Shown: positions 1-10,395, counted from the first letter of the stretch. The stretch is 47,574 nt of DNA from Chiua virens (GCA_019787685.1 JAHNUO010000080.1:1-47574); one strand, 5' to 3'. Made by a program: numbers and translations. Notes: a model not told the origin generated them from the sequence alone.

Positions 1-204
1 GAATGGGAATGAATAAGTTAGATCACACGTAATGAGGGACCCATTTAGATAAAATTACAATGGTTTACTTGTCCAAAAATGTCGGTTATTTGCCAGATAG
101 AGACAGCGATGACAATGTTGCAGAAACATTTCCCTCATGAGCGAGCGCAAGCTTCTTTTTTTTTTCGCGCTGAGAACTATTTCTTGAATGCGCTTGGTTA
201 CCTC

Positions 205-1395
205 TCATTTGGTGAGGGGGCGGAGGCCTTTCTCATGACGCCATGCAAAGAGGTGGTCTGATAACTCTGGGTTGTTGATGGCGAAGTGGTTGTTTAGCCA
301 TGTAACCGGGTTGGTCAGATGCTGGATGGACGCGCAGTGTGTGGATTCTCCTTCTCTGGCGCATTTGGTGACTGGAAGGTTGAAAGTGATGATGGGGAGG
401 GAGGAGTTGTCGAGTGAAAGGCGTATGTGCTTGCGCAGGATGTATGTACCAGGTGATGCATTAAACTTTGTTAGCGAAGGGACTGTAAATTCACCTAGGC
501 GGGACACGGTGTAGAATGTGACCACGAGGCATGCAAAGATTGCAGCGTCTCGCGGTTGGCTGACATCTAGGTAGGTGAGGAAGGCGAGGAGAGAATCCCT
601 CTCGAATGTAATGCGCTTGGGGCGTGAGGCTGACGCTGAGGCCAAACGTGCTGCTCCTTCCTTGATGTATCTGATTTCATCGGTACTGAGGGACCACGGG
701 AGGCCGTGGAGGTGATGCCAGGCTTTAAGGCCAGCAACATGGCTGGAAATCGTTGAGCCCGCACAGGCGCCAGCACAGCTTGAAATGAAAGCGTGAAGGA
801 GTGGCTGGGAGATGGGAGTTTGCTGCACATCAGGTATACGGTATATATCGCAGTATACATGGAAGGAAAGGAGCCCTGCGCCATAGGTTTCCTTCGTTTT
901 CACAGACCAGGAGGTTAGCATGACGTCGAGCATTCGGTCCAATCGTGACTCTGGGATCGGGTTTGGGTTTTCGGCAATGTCTAACAGTTGCCTGTGGGGA
1001 ATCACTGGGAAGCCATAATCTGAGTCTGTCTTTGGCTCGACAGTGTAGTCTGAGTGAGGAAGGAGTAGGAGTAAGTGATGCAGGGTAAGGACGGGGGGCA
1101 TTGTCGATTGTGTCTGGGGAAGCGTTGATAGAAAGGGTGGGTTAAACCGTGGTTGGGGTTGGGCTTCAGAGGGCTTCCCTGATAACAAGGTCGTCTTTTT
1201 GCCGTCGTAATTGGTAACGCTCCCGTGCTCCGAGCTTGTGGGCACAGCAGGGAAGACTGTTTGTATGATTGGTCTTAGGGAACGAGGGGTGGTGCATACA
1301 CCATGTTGGAGTTCTGAGGGGGTGAGGGGATCTGTGGTGTTGACGATGAAAGGGAGGAGTGGGGGAGGTATGGATATGCGCGGAAGGAGGGACAT
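205..1395 (-). pseudogene. Tyrosine recombinase of the DIRS-like element, C-terminally truncated
   Basis: A tyrosine recombinase would join the circular cDNA to the genome. The 396-residue frame has a proline-rich start, an N-terminal SAM-like core-binding part (residues ~150-250, TSWSVKTKETYGAGL...HVAGLKAWHHLHGLPW) and the beginning of the catalytic fold (FYTVSRLGEFTVPSL, with the first catalytic Arg; VTKCAREGE, the beta-hairpin Lys region; HLFAWRHEKGLRPLTK). It then hits a stop at 205-207. The His-x-x-Arg and nucleophilic Tyr expected ~60-80 residues further on are absent; only a few related residues (EVTKRIQ) follow the stop. The protein would therefore be catalytically dead. Its start lies inside the preceding RNase H frame. 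Confidence 0.8.
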
Positions 1396-3328
1396 TGGGG
1401 GGAAGAGCCTCGGGATGGGCCGTTGGCTGGGTTGTCTGCGCTGGGGATGTAGGTGGTTTGCATGGATTGGAGCAGATGGGCTTCAACGATTGCACAGTGT
1501 ATGCGTCTGAAAACGGAGTCGGTTTTTGTGTTGCGATGTCGGCCTGACCACCAGCCCTCAACAATGCCGGTGTTGGTCTCCATGAATAAGGATGTCAGGC
1601 GTTGGGTGTGAGGTGAATGAGGGTGAGGAACGCAGTTCAAATCCGATGGCCTCTGCCCAGCTGATGTCGCGAGTAGCGCCACGGGCTCTCTCCAGGCCTG
1701 GGAGGAGTCTCCAGGCTCTCCAGTGGTCCGCCGATGAGAATGCCCCCGCCCACGCCAGAGCTGGCATCAGAGGAAGGCACTGGGGTTTAGGAACTGGGTG
1801 GGGGGAGGATGGGCGACGAAATTGCTCCTTTAAGGAGTTGTTCACCCCACCAGCACCAGTTCCTTGTGGACGGAATGGGACCGGGCGGTGGGGCATGAAG
1901 GGTTTGTCGGCCCAAACATTGAGCATGCGTTCAAGACCTGTGAGGTACGCGCGTCCTTCTCGCCGGGCAGACGGACGCATGAAGTAATTTGCCGTAGAGC
2001 TGTTTGATGTCCTTGAGGACGTGTGCCGGCCTGTCGAGCCATTCTTTGATCACCGCTCGGTATTTGTTGATTTTGTCTGGGGCTAGTGAGACGATGCGGG
2101 ATTGTAAGTCCCACTTAAAAGCAATATATATTGTGGATGAGGCAAACGGCCGGTCTTTGGACGTCTCCCTAATGTTCGCGAGATCTGATCGATGTCTTCA
2201 AACGAGTAAGAGAAGGATTGGTCATGACCTGACCTGGGAGAATCTCCGGAGAGGTCACAAATGGGGTGGGAGCAGTTCTCGTTGAACTCTTCCACGTAAC
2301 TGTGGTTATGCTCTTTGCCCACGTACCATAGGCGGCTTCCCGATTGTTTGATGGTTCCGTTTCGCGAAATGTCAGCATGACACGAGGCACGGAGGTTGTT
2401 ATAGTCGTTGAGGTTACTTGTTTTTATGCGAAAGAAGATGTGATCGTGATCGTCAACCCATTTGTCGAGCGGACCTATTCCGTGGTGGCGGAATATTTCT
2501 GTGGCTGCGTCGGCGAGATGGTCATAGACGCCTGCTGAAGGCGCGGCACCAAAGGCTAGGCAGGTGTCTATATAATATTTGTCACCTGGAGCACATATGA
2601 CCGTGGCGGGCCACTGAGATGGGTGGCAACCTCTGACCCGAGAGGGAGTCGGGAGATCAGGAGCGCGATTATCGAGAATTTGCCCCAAGTGGCTGGGAAG
2701 TTCTCGGTGGATATATAAGAATTAATGGATGGGTTTGGAAATTCGGGGGAGGGAGATAGCGAGTAGGAGAAATTTTGCCTGGGCGACCCTGTTTCGGGAT
2801 GATCGAAATAGGGGAGGACTGGAAGGGGCCAATAAGTGTGATTAGATTAGAGGAGAAGGGTCCTCGATAGCGTCGCTTCTCGAGTTCCTTGAAGATGGTC
2901 TTATTAAATTCAGATAGGTAAACGAGAGTAGAGTCTTTGTTGGGAGGACTTTGTACATGAGTAATGGTGGGGAAATCTACCACGAAACCGGAACGCAAAC
3001 CTGGGGGAATGTCTCCAAATCGTTCATTCAGGCCTGCTACATCAATGGCCGTCTGCCATCCATCCGCTACGTACGGTGTTGTTGTTGGACTTCTGGGCAC
3101 GAGGACATGCATGGTCTTTGGCACCACAGCTTGTGCAGAGGTGACGGAAGCGATGGTGTTCCGTGCAGCTTTCAGCCCTTTGCCACTTACAGCAGAGTTG
3201 CCGGCCGTCTTGCCTGGCAAAGAGGTTCCCGGTGATGCGTTCAGCATAGGCGTCGTGTTTGTTGTTCCAGGTGCGAGTGGCAGTGCATCTGGCGACGTTG
3301 TGCTGGTGTCTGTCAAGGCAAACTGCAC
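1275..3328 (-). pseudogene. Reverse transcriptase-RNase H of the DIRS-like element
   Basis: This would copy the element RNA into DNA. The RT N-terminus (3080-2690) shows FDIPPGLRSGF-like text and LIGPFQSSPISIIPKQGRPG; after a frameshift near 2680 the palm follows (2688-2083) with AFGAAPSAGVYDHLADA and the catalytic KWVDDHDHIFFRI (~2450), where WVDD replaces the usual YxDD as in other fungal DIRS RTs. RNase H is split over two frames: 1980-1600 contains HWRAWRLLPG and DISWAEAIGFEL, and 1600-1275 contains DNTGIVEGWWS-like text and YIPSADNPANGPSRG. RNase H and recombinase frames overlap at 1275-1395, as is usual in this group. Several frameshifts make it non-functional. Confidence 0.85.
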
Positions 3329-4690
3329 AGACTGCGAGGATGAGTAGAACGGTGTCTCGAAAGGACCGCTGCTTCTTGGTAACCGGGTTGTAAGATGAGG
3401 GAGAAGCAGGGCGCTTAGAGCCGCTCAGGGTTCTGGAGTGGTACGAGGGGCGGATGGTGCAGTGGGAGGCCTGGTCGACAACAGGTTGTAGCTTTCGCTG
3501 ATCCGTTGGAACTTCTCATTGATCTGCAGGTCCACAGGAGAGGATGAGCAGCGAGAGGAATGGCAGGGTGCCATGGGAAGGGGAAATGGATCGCGGGTGT
3601 CAGGAGAGATGACCAAAGAGTTATGGAATGGGGGGTTGCGGTGGGAAGGATTCGTCAGTGTCGAGATCTGGAGTACAAGGATAACGGGCTCACCGAGTAA
3701 AAGAGCTCGAGCTGCTCGTTGTGTGCCTTCGCAGTGATATCCGCGAGAGTTCTGTCGAGAACGTCCTGGTTGATTCGGGCGAGGTTGGACGCGGTATCAG
3801 GATTGCATATGGCAATGTGCCATCTTCGCCGCTGTTGTCCTTGGTAGGACTAGGAGGGCGCGATGCTGGAGTTTGTCACGAGAAATGCGGAAGTCGTGCC
3901 CTTCGAGGGCAGACCAGAACCTTATGTGCATTTCTATATGGGCAGGGTCCCACCCGGAGCTATGGAAGAAAGGGATGATGCGGATGGAGGCTTGACCGAA
4001 CTGCTCTAGAGAAAGGTTCTCGTCTTGGACGAGACTGGACTTGTCATGTGCTGAAGAAGCGGGGACAAGAGTAGGGCGTCCGTCGCTGGAAGAGATCAGA
4101 GCGAGTGTGTCGTCGTCGTCTGCGTAAGAGTGGCATCGGCAGCATCGAGGCCCTCTTGGTGAAATACCAGAGTTCGCAGAACTTGTGTTGGGCAAGCTTT
4201 CGGATGGCGACTTGCGAGGGAAGAACGAGGGGGATGTTGGGAACTGGTCGATCCGGGATGGGGGCGAACTTGGTTTTGTTTTTCTTCCGCTCCTCCTTGA
4301 GAATCTGGGCTTCTTCCTCGGCCCGCTGCTGGCTAGCAAGCACTTCTCTTTCGAGCTGCTCAACTTGGACGAGGTTCTTTCCTCAATACTTTGGTTCCTC
4401 TCTTCTCTCTCTTTGGCCTGTTTGGCTGTCCACTGCCGAGAGAGGATGTTGATGACGATGGCGACGTTGACGCCGGCGTCCACGAATAACTGCCTTTGTG
4501 CTCGAACTGGGGACCTTCGAAGTCCGGGGGAGCAGGTTCGATTGGGTTGTCCATTGGAGTGTAGCAACTAAGGGATGCGAGAGAGCGAGAGGCAGAAGCA
4601 GCGACGGAGGACTCAGGTCGCTGTGGGGACTCGGAAGCAAAGTGACGGGAGAAAGGAAAGAGACGCGCCACTTCGCTAACTCATGCACGG
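3090..4690 (-). pseudogene. Gag-like ORF1 of the DIRS-like element
   Basis: Gag would package the element RNA. Translating the minus strand in alternating frames gives a proline-rich start near 4567, a charged coiled-coil-like stretch (EERTSSKLSSSK, 4320-4390), the segment KFAPIPDRPVPNIPLVLPSQ (~4210-4270), an ELWYFTKR block (~4160), then LSLEQFGQASIRIIPFF (~3990-4010) and RDKLQHRALLVLP (~3850). The C-terminal part (3093-3335) has two zinc-binding clusters, CAVCLDRHQHNVARC and LCTSCGAKDHACPRAQ, which I know from basidiomycete DIRS-like Gag proteins. At least two frame changes are needed (near 4340-4450 and near 4100-4160), so no full protein is made. The RT frame takes over around 3070-3090. 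Confidence 0.75.
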
Positions 4691-4696
4691 ACTAAG

Positions 4697-4809
4697 GGCA
4701 GCACCGCCATTCGAAGGGGTCGGTCGGTCGATTGTCGACAATTCGTCATTCCAAGGGGTTGTCGGCCAGAGTCGGGACCGACCAATCGGCCCCTTGGAAT
4801 GATGAATCT
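4697..4809. repeat. Palindromic intergenic repeat, copy 1 (MITE-like)
   Basis: The outer blocks 4697-4722 and 4777-4809 are identical to 13470-13495 and 13499-13531. The ends form an imperfect inverted repeat (CATTCGAAGGGGTCG against CGGCCCCTTGGAATG). This copy has an extra internal piece containing another CATTCCAAGGGG, so it is longer than copy 2. It lies between the DIRS-like element and the pyruvate dehydrogenase remnant. Small non-autonomous transposon is the simplest reading; no target duplication was found. Confidence 0.7.
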
Positions 4810-4944
4810 GCCCCCATGCGATCGTCGCACCGGCAGTGATGCGGGGTTGTTTATTTGGCTCTGTTTGACATCAAAACAGCTGTGAAGCAAATTCAGGCGA
4901 ATTACTGCACCCCAATGCTGAGCGCTGAGGCCTGAGGCCTGAGG

Positions 4945-6295
4945 GTGCTACGCCTCTCAAGGGGCTGGCGCGGAATCTTCCCGAGGTGCTCGGATCGAGC
5001 CCTTGCCTTTGGCTTTTGTTCTCTTCGTGTTGATCTCGCTGGAACGTCATTGCCTCTCCGTAGCGTGGCTCTTACTCGCTCTTATGCGACCCAGTCAGAA
5101 AATTCCGTATGTACCAAAATAACTGCCTGGCAAAAAAACTCATGTCACCCGCAGATGACTGCCTCAACGTGGCCATGGGGGAAGAAATGCTGCGCGACGA
5201 GTCGGTCTTCGTTTTGGGTGAAGAGGTCACTCGTTACAATGGTGCATACAAGGTACTTTCCTCTTCTCTTGCATGTCTACGGGTCCTGACCGATTCTAGG
5301 TCACCAAGGGCCTTTTGGACAACTTCGGTGAGAAGCGCGTCGTCATTACCGAGATGGGTTTTGCTGGCCTCGCGGTCGGTGCCGCCCTCTCCGGCCTTCG
5401 ACCAATGTGTGTTCCTGACGTCTCGTGTTTCTTCGCTCCTGACCCTCCCTTTTGTGCAGTTGCGAGTTTATGACTTTCAACTTTGCGATGCAAGCCATTG
5501 ACCAGATTGTCAACTCCGCGGGTAAAACTTACTACATGTCTGGCGGAAACGTCCCGCGTCCCGTTTTTTTCCGTGGTCCCAATGGTGCCGCTGCTGGTGT
5601 TGCTGCACAATATTCACAGGACTGCGTGCGTGGCACGGCTCGATCCCCGGTTTCAAGGTCGTCAGCCCATGGAGTACCGAGGGCTGCAAAGGTCTCCTCA
5701 AGGTGCGTCTTAATCACCAGTCTCCGTTACGCATCCTCACATCATGTAGGCTGCCATTCGGGATCCCAATCCAGTCGTTTTCTTTGAAAATGAAATGATG
5801 TATCGCGTCACTTTCCCAATGTCGGCCGAAGCTATGTCCGACAGCTTTCTTCTTCCCTATCGGCCGCGAAGGTTCTGACGTCACCATCGTTGCACGCAAC
5901 AAGATGGTCACCCGTAGCTTGGAGGCCGCCGAAATCCTTGCCAAGGGGGCTATCAAAGCCGAGATCATCAACCTCCGTAACATTCGTCCTCTAGATATCA
6001 ATACCATCAAGGCATCAGTCAAAAAGGCCCAACCGGTAAGACACTTGACTCCCGGTTTATGGTTGATCCTGAAATTCCTTCAGCCTACTTATCGTTGAAG
6101 GTGGTTTCTCCGCCCCTCGATGCACCTGTCGAACGTATCACTGGCGCTGACGTGCCAACACCTGTGGGTTTCATATGTTAACATTGTCACGATTGTTTCA
6201 CGCGTCTTTCTCTAGTACGCCAAAATTCTCGAAGATCTTCCCTGACACGCCACTTATTGTCAAGGTCGCCAAGCATGCATTCTACAGAACCAACT
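4945..6295 (+). pseudogene. PDB1: Pyruvate dehydrogenase E1 subunit beta, decayed copy
   Basis: The intact protein is the mitochondrial E1-beta subunit that, with E1-alpha, decarboxylates pyruvate. Recognisable pieces in order: a mitochondrial presequence-like start (LRLSRGWRGIFPRC...TRSYATQ), [150 protein letters not shown] and FPDTPLIVKVAKHAFYRTN. Six short introns with GT..AG ends can be placed (e.g. 5107-5154, 5254-5300, 5704-5750, 6163-6215), so it is not a processed copy. Lesions: no ATG at the expected start (GTG), a ~10-base deletion after MT at ~5160, frameshifts near 5625, 5850 and 6230, and loss of ~20 residues after VEGGFSA (~6110). A functional copy must exist elsewhere. Confidence 0.88.
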
Positions 6296-6361
6296 GGCAT
6301 GTGCGCAGGCTTCGCAAATTTTCCGTCGCTGTCACCCGGTTCCCGGCCATCGTATAATCAT

Positions 6362-6690
6362 CATGGACCTTACCCATAGATATCCGTCCGTAGGAAGCGT
6401 GTGGTTCGTTCCCAAGGTGTAGTCTCTGCAACTGACAAGTGGACGTCAGTTATGCTTACGCCACATACACTGGTAGGAAATACCTTTCTGGAGAATAAGG
6501 ACCGATAAACACACTGCCAGCATTCTCCACATGGACCACCCAGGCAGAAGCATCCCGCAAGTGCAGGATGAGATGCTCTGGCGCGTATGGGTTCGAGAAC
6601 CTCAGAGCCTCTTCCGGACTCGGTTTGCCTGCCAACCTCTTTTTCGACCTCCCTGAGCTTTTCGTCTGAGAGGGAAGACGGCACCAAGTC
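6362..6690 (-). pseudogene. HIS4: Histidinol dehydrogenase (HIS4-type) gene fragment
   Basis: Histidinol dehydrogenase performs the last two oxidations of histidine synthesis; in fungi it is the C-terminal domain of the HIS4 fusion. The minus strand reads [19 protein letters not shown] followed by [20 protein letters not shown] and GPYSPE, then an intron-like stretch (GT..AG, ~6414-6475), then DYTLGTNHTLPTDGY, which matches the family block around the GTNHTLPT motif. About 80 residues are visible; nothing before or after continues the enzyme. The upstream break at ~6690 coincides with the start of LINE sequence on the other strand, suggesting that the LINE insertion or a later deletion cut the gene. 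Confidence 0.8.
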
Positions 6691-7627
6691 AACAAGAAGT
6701 TATCGAAGGAACACTGGGATATAATCCCAATCAACTCCCCCGACATCACCGCTATTGATCTTCGAGGACCTTTCGGCAAAGTAAGAATATACAACGTCTA
6801 CAACGACGGCACCCATGGAGACACACTGGCATTACTCGAGCGCCATTTCGCAGAACAGCACAGTGAAAACGCGGAATGGGATGGAGGCATCATCATACTT
6901 GGCGACTTCAACCGTCATCATCCCTTCTGGGATCACCCGGACAACCACCACCTCTTCTCCCGCTCCAACCTCCACGCCGCCCAACCAATCCTCGATCTCC
7001 TCTCCACGTACAACCTCGACATGCCCCTACCCGCAGGCACTCCCTCATTCCGATCTACCTCCACCGGCAACCTCACACGACCGGACAATGTCTTCTGTTC
7101 TGCCCACTTAATGGATACGGTAATCCGATGCGAAACCGAGGAACACCTTATGCCTATACAAACGGTTCACTTTCCTATCATTACCGTCCTCGCGCTGACA
7201 CCAAACCTCGCTAACACCCCCCCTAGACACAATTTCAGGACCGTGGACTGGAAAAAATTCCTAACCACGCTTGAGAGCAATCTCCTAGCCCTCCCACAGC
7301 CAGCCCTTCTGACCACGGTCGACGAAGCCAGAGCAAAACTTGACGGTATTAATCATGCCATTACTACGTCGATAGGAGAGCACGTTCCACTCACTAAACC
7401 CTCCCCCTATGCTAAACGCTGGTGGACCCCAGAACTTAGCGCCACTAACAAAAATATAAAACGTCTATCTCACAGGGCAAAAGCGAGGAGACAGATCAGC
7501 GGCGACCCAGTGCACCGTGAACTCCGAGAAACACGGACTGCGTACGCAAAGCAAATCCAACAAGCAAAAGAAACTCACTGGAACGACTACCTCGAAGGGG
7601 TGGACCTCGCCAACATATGGCAGGCTA
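6690..7627 (+). mobile_element. LINE ORF2 fragment: AP-endonuclease domain and linker
   Basis: This is the N-terminal part of a Tad-like LINE polyprotein, the endonuclease that nicks the target. The frame is open from ~6690 to ~7627, shifted only by choice of reading start. Visible motifs: [40 protein letters not shown] (catalytic Asn/His region), MPLPAGTPSFRS, TGNLTRPDNVF, then VHFPIITVL. In active members the last block reads S/T-D-H; here the Asp is Val (QTVHFP), so the endonuclease is probably dead. The linker KPSPYAKRWWTPEL ... AKETHWNDYLEGVDLANIWQ leads towards RT, but sequence switches at ~7627 to a helicase remnant. It begins inside a HIS4 fragment. Confidence 0.88.
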
Positions 7628-8689
7628 CAATGCCACGGTTTTGGAGGTCATTTGGTAATCTTGCATTGACATAGGCGGTTGCGTCGGCTGCATCCTGTTT
7701 GCAATCATGAAATACGAGTGTTTTCGGAATGGACATGGGTGGATGAAGTTGTGGGATCAAGAGGTCAAAATTTCGGAAGTTTCGAAGGCCGCCCACCAAG
7801 GGGACAGTTGCGTATGTGATATTTGGTCGGTTGGTCGATAGGTTTATTTCGAGGCAGTTGGACGACATCAAGAGTTGTTTTTTGATGACAGCAAGGATAT
7901 GGAGAGGTAATATCGCCGATAGTGCTTGGAATGGTGTGTTTAGGGAGCAGGACGCGGAATTCGCCCAACTATCTTCTCCATAGTGTGGCAGGCCTGCTGT
8001 ATATATATTGTGAGCCTCGTCGACATACCTCGTCGACATAGACGCAGCTGATCTTCTTGTTGAATGACTGGTCTTGACGGATGAGCCGTGCTAGTCGAGG
8101 AGGATGGCCGTTATACACCCCAAGTTGTTCAGGTGAAACAATGAGGTGTTGATACCTCCCTGCTCTAATCATCTGGTGATCTTAAGTTTTTGCACGCATA
8201 CCATGTTATGAGCTCTTTACCTCCCAAAGTTTTGGATCGTTCGGGGTGTCCTCATTGATGGTCATCGTGCTGATATTGTATTTTTGACACTCCAGAACCT
8301 GGACAAGCCATCGACTGATCTCACACTCTCACTGTCAGCATACATGAACAGAAGTCTCACCTGAGTTGCCTGCAAGCGCTTGAGCGGTGATATGGTTATT
8401 GATATCGAATCGGGTGGATCAATAAACAGAGTGTCTTTGCGCAACCTGTGACCATGCTGTCACGGTGCTGTAAGGTAGCAAGGGAAGCTTGAAGCTGGAA
8501 AACATGCGGAACGACCACCCCTCGAGTCAGAGTCCAGATGATAAGAGATGCCCGGAGTGCATCGATCTTCTCATTATCGGATAGGTCAGCTAGGTATTCC
8601 GTAGGCAGTCGATCACGGATAAGATTATGAGCAGTTCGGTCGAGTACATCCAATGGAGCACTTCGAAGTCCATGGATGGTGATATCCAT
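7628..8689 (-). pseudogene. RecQ-like DEAH helicase, decayed fragment
   Basis: This resembles the large RecQ-type helicase family of Agaricomycetes (DNA unwinding, 3'-5'). From ATG at 8689: DVLDRTAHNLIRDRLPTEYL, then SLIIWTLTRGVVVP, FQLQASLATLQHRDSMV, a damaged Walker A (TGCAKT where GTGYGKT is expected), SITISPLKRLQATQ, TINEDTPNDPKLWE, YQHLIVSPEQLG, the Walker B CVYVDEAHNIYTAGLPHYGE, FQALSAILPLHILAV, LSTNRPNITYATVPLVGG and IPKTLVFHDCKQDAADA. Two short introns fit between QATQ and TINED and after KLWE. A perfect 13-bp tandem duplication inside the Walker B region (around 8020-8045) causes a frameshift; others lie near 8430 and 7930. The C-terminal half of helicase domain 2 is absent, cut at the LINE junction. 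Confidence 0.82.
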
Positions 8690-8740
8690 TGACGATAAGC
8701 ATTGACGATAACACCACAGGCAAGAGCAACTATGCTCTAC

Positions 8741-8806
8741 GAACATATTGGGAACATATGGTTCATTGGTTGCTATGGCAATGAACCATATGTTCCCAAT
8801 ATGTTC
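8741..8806. repeat. Perfect 28-bp inverted repeat with 10-base loop
   Basis: Bases 8741-8768 and 8779-8806 are exact reverse complements around the loop GTTGCTATGG. Each arm also contains two GAACATAT-type half repeats. It sits just upstream of the ATG of the helicase remnant. It could fold into a long hairpin or cruciform. Function is unknown. Confidence 0.9.
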
Positions 8807-9307
8807 TCTATACATACTGAGGTGTGCACGAGGTGTATTACAGATCCGTACTTGCGTCCCACAATTATAATGATCATATATTTTCATTTAGGAAATAATT
8901 ATGGTTTCTTGGATTTTCAATCGCGAAGACGTTATCTTATTGGCTCAAGGTCAGGTGACAGTGGGAACCCGCCCATCCCGCCAAATTCAAACCCAGATTT
9001 ACCAGACCGTCTATCGATGCGGCTTGCCTTGTGCTTGCCTGTTTTAGACGGGCTGGTCACCAGACTAGGTGACGAAACTGATATGCGGTGGCCCACAAAC
9101 TCGCGACAACAGCACTCCGGGCACGGTTGTCCTGCTTTCCATACTCTCGTGTCAGTGTTAGCACAGCGCGGCTTAGGCGTCATCGAAGGCTTCCTCGCCC
9201 GAAAGGGCAGAGCCATCGTGACGTGCATCTAAATGCATTCTTGCTCGTGCGAGCAGAGGCATTATGATGCGTAGCTATGCTCCACGGGAACTTCAAGGCC
9301 TCGTCGT
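8807..9307. other. No recognised gene
   Basis: Open stretches exist on both strands but none shows a known motif, and no intron-compatible model was found. The DNA is moderately GC-rich. I see no RNA gene or terminal repeat here. Confidence 0.5.
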
Positions 9308-9721
9308 TCGTAAGGACGACCACGACGGGAAGTAGTGTCCCCGTTGTCGGCAAGAAATTCGGACACGGATGACGGCGGGATGTGATGCCCCCGCCGTCAG
9401 CAAGAACTTCGGACATGAACGACGATGGGAAGTGATACCCCGTCGTTGGCAAGAAGGACACGGACGACGGCGGGAAGTGATGCCCCCGCCGTCAGCAAGA
9501 AGGACATGGACGACGGCGGGAAGTGATGCCCCCGCCGTCAGCAAGAAGGACATGGACGACGGCGGGAAGTGATGCCCCCGCCGTCAGCAAGAAGGACATG
9601 GACGACGACGGGAAGTGATGCCCTGTCGTCGGCAAGAAGGACGCGGACGACGGCGGGAAATGATGCCCCCGCCGTCAGCAAGAAGGACATGGATGACGAC
9701 GGGAAGTCCCGTCGTCGGCTG
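9308..9721. repeat. 46-bp hairpin minisatellite, about nine units
   Basis: Units start near 9318, 9368, 9418, 9463, 9509, 9555, 9601, 9646 and 9692. The most regular units (9463-9600) are 46 bp and nearly identical. Each unit holds an inverted pair such as GACGGCGGG ... CCCGCCGTC separated by about 9 bases, followed by AGCAAGAAGGACATG. Divergent units change both arms together to GACGACGGG ... CCCGTCGTC. Frames through it read as repeated protein but this follows from periodicity. Confidence 0.92.
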
Positions 9722-10395
9722 TTGGGAAGCACGAGGACAACCCCCCTAGGCCCGCTCCCAAGCACCTGTCCTGATCAGCACCCACATAGTCGACCTCCAA
9801 TTCGACAAAATTGAAGGGGTTTTGGAACTCGAAGTCAAGGCCAACAATGGGGTGTATATACTTCCCCAGAATTGACGCTGCGGAGCTCAGGAAGAGTGGT
9901 GAGGGTGGATTGTGTGGCTGTTGAGCAAAGGCGGTTGTAGAGCTGGGCGATGGCGTTAACAAGGTTGGTGTGATGACAGCCACCCGTGAAAGCCGTAAAC
10001 AGAGTCTTACTGTATATATGACATAGGCGCACGGAATGAGATGTGGTTAATATAGCGATGATATCGGTCACATACCAATATGCTATGTACAGGAACATAC
10101 GGTCCGGTATGTCTACTGAATAGACTCAAGGATTTATTTCTGCGTCTTTTGCGGAAAGTATATAGTACTCATCAGTTGTATGCGAGGTACATAAACTCGG
10201 CTAAAATATAGATTCTATACTTTTTACACTTAGACGTGTAGATTTAGACAATGGTGTGGGTTTCCTGCGTCTGTCCACGATATCCAAAATTTTTGGGAAC
10301 CAATAAGGTATAGTCGGTGAATCGGCGAACCTTAGACAAAGTGAGGTCAGAAGTAACTATCTTTCGCGGTCTTTATTGTTCTCGTCTACATATCC
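9722..10395. other. Intergenic; possible minus-strand gene scrap
   Basis: On the minus strand 10100-9770 a fragment reads LVNAIAQLYNRLCSTATQ and, in another frame, IVGLDFEFQNPFNFVELEVD. It looks protein-like but I do not recognise it, and it needs a frame change or an intron. Between ~10100 and 10395 nothing coding is evident; this is the region beyond the 3' end of the JmjC gene. Confidence 0.35.

Larger units (their letters stand above)
79..4690 (-). mobile_element. DIRS-like tyrosine-recombinase retrotransposon, decayed
   Basis: Four coding blocks lie in the order Gag, reverse transcriptase, RNase H and tyrosine recombinase on the minus strand, the order of DIRS/Ngaro-type elements, which insert with a recombinase rather than an integrase. 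All blocks are broken by frameshifts. The recombinase stops before its C-terminal catalytic half, so the 3' end is missing or lost at the window edge. The characteristic terminal repeats of such elements were not identified. Bases 1-78 hold nothing recognisable. Confidence 0.85.

Noticed and set aside
9308..9721. CRISPR-like regular repeats
   Set aside because: Units are directly adjacent with no unique spacers, and the setting is a fungal nuclear genome.
9293..9765. Repeat protein read through the minisatellite (GGITSRRRPCPSC)
   Set aside because: Every frame through a 46-bp period gives repeats; starts are non-ATG or arbitrary and no flanking domain exists.
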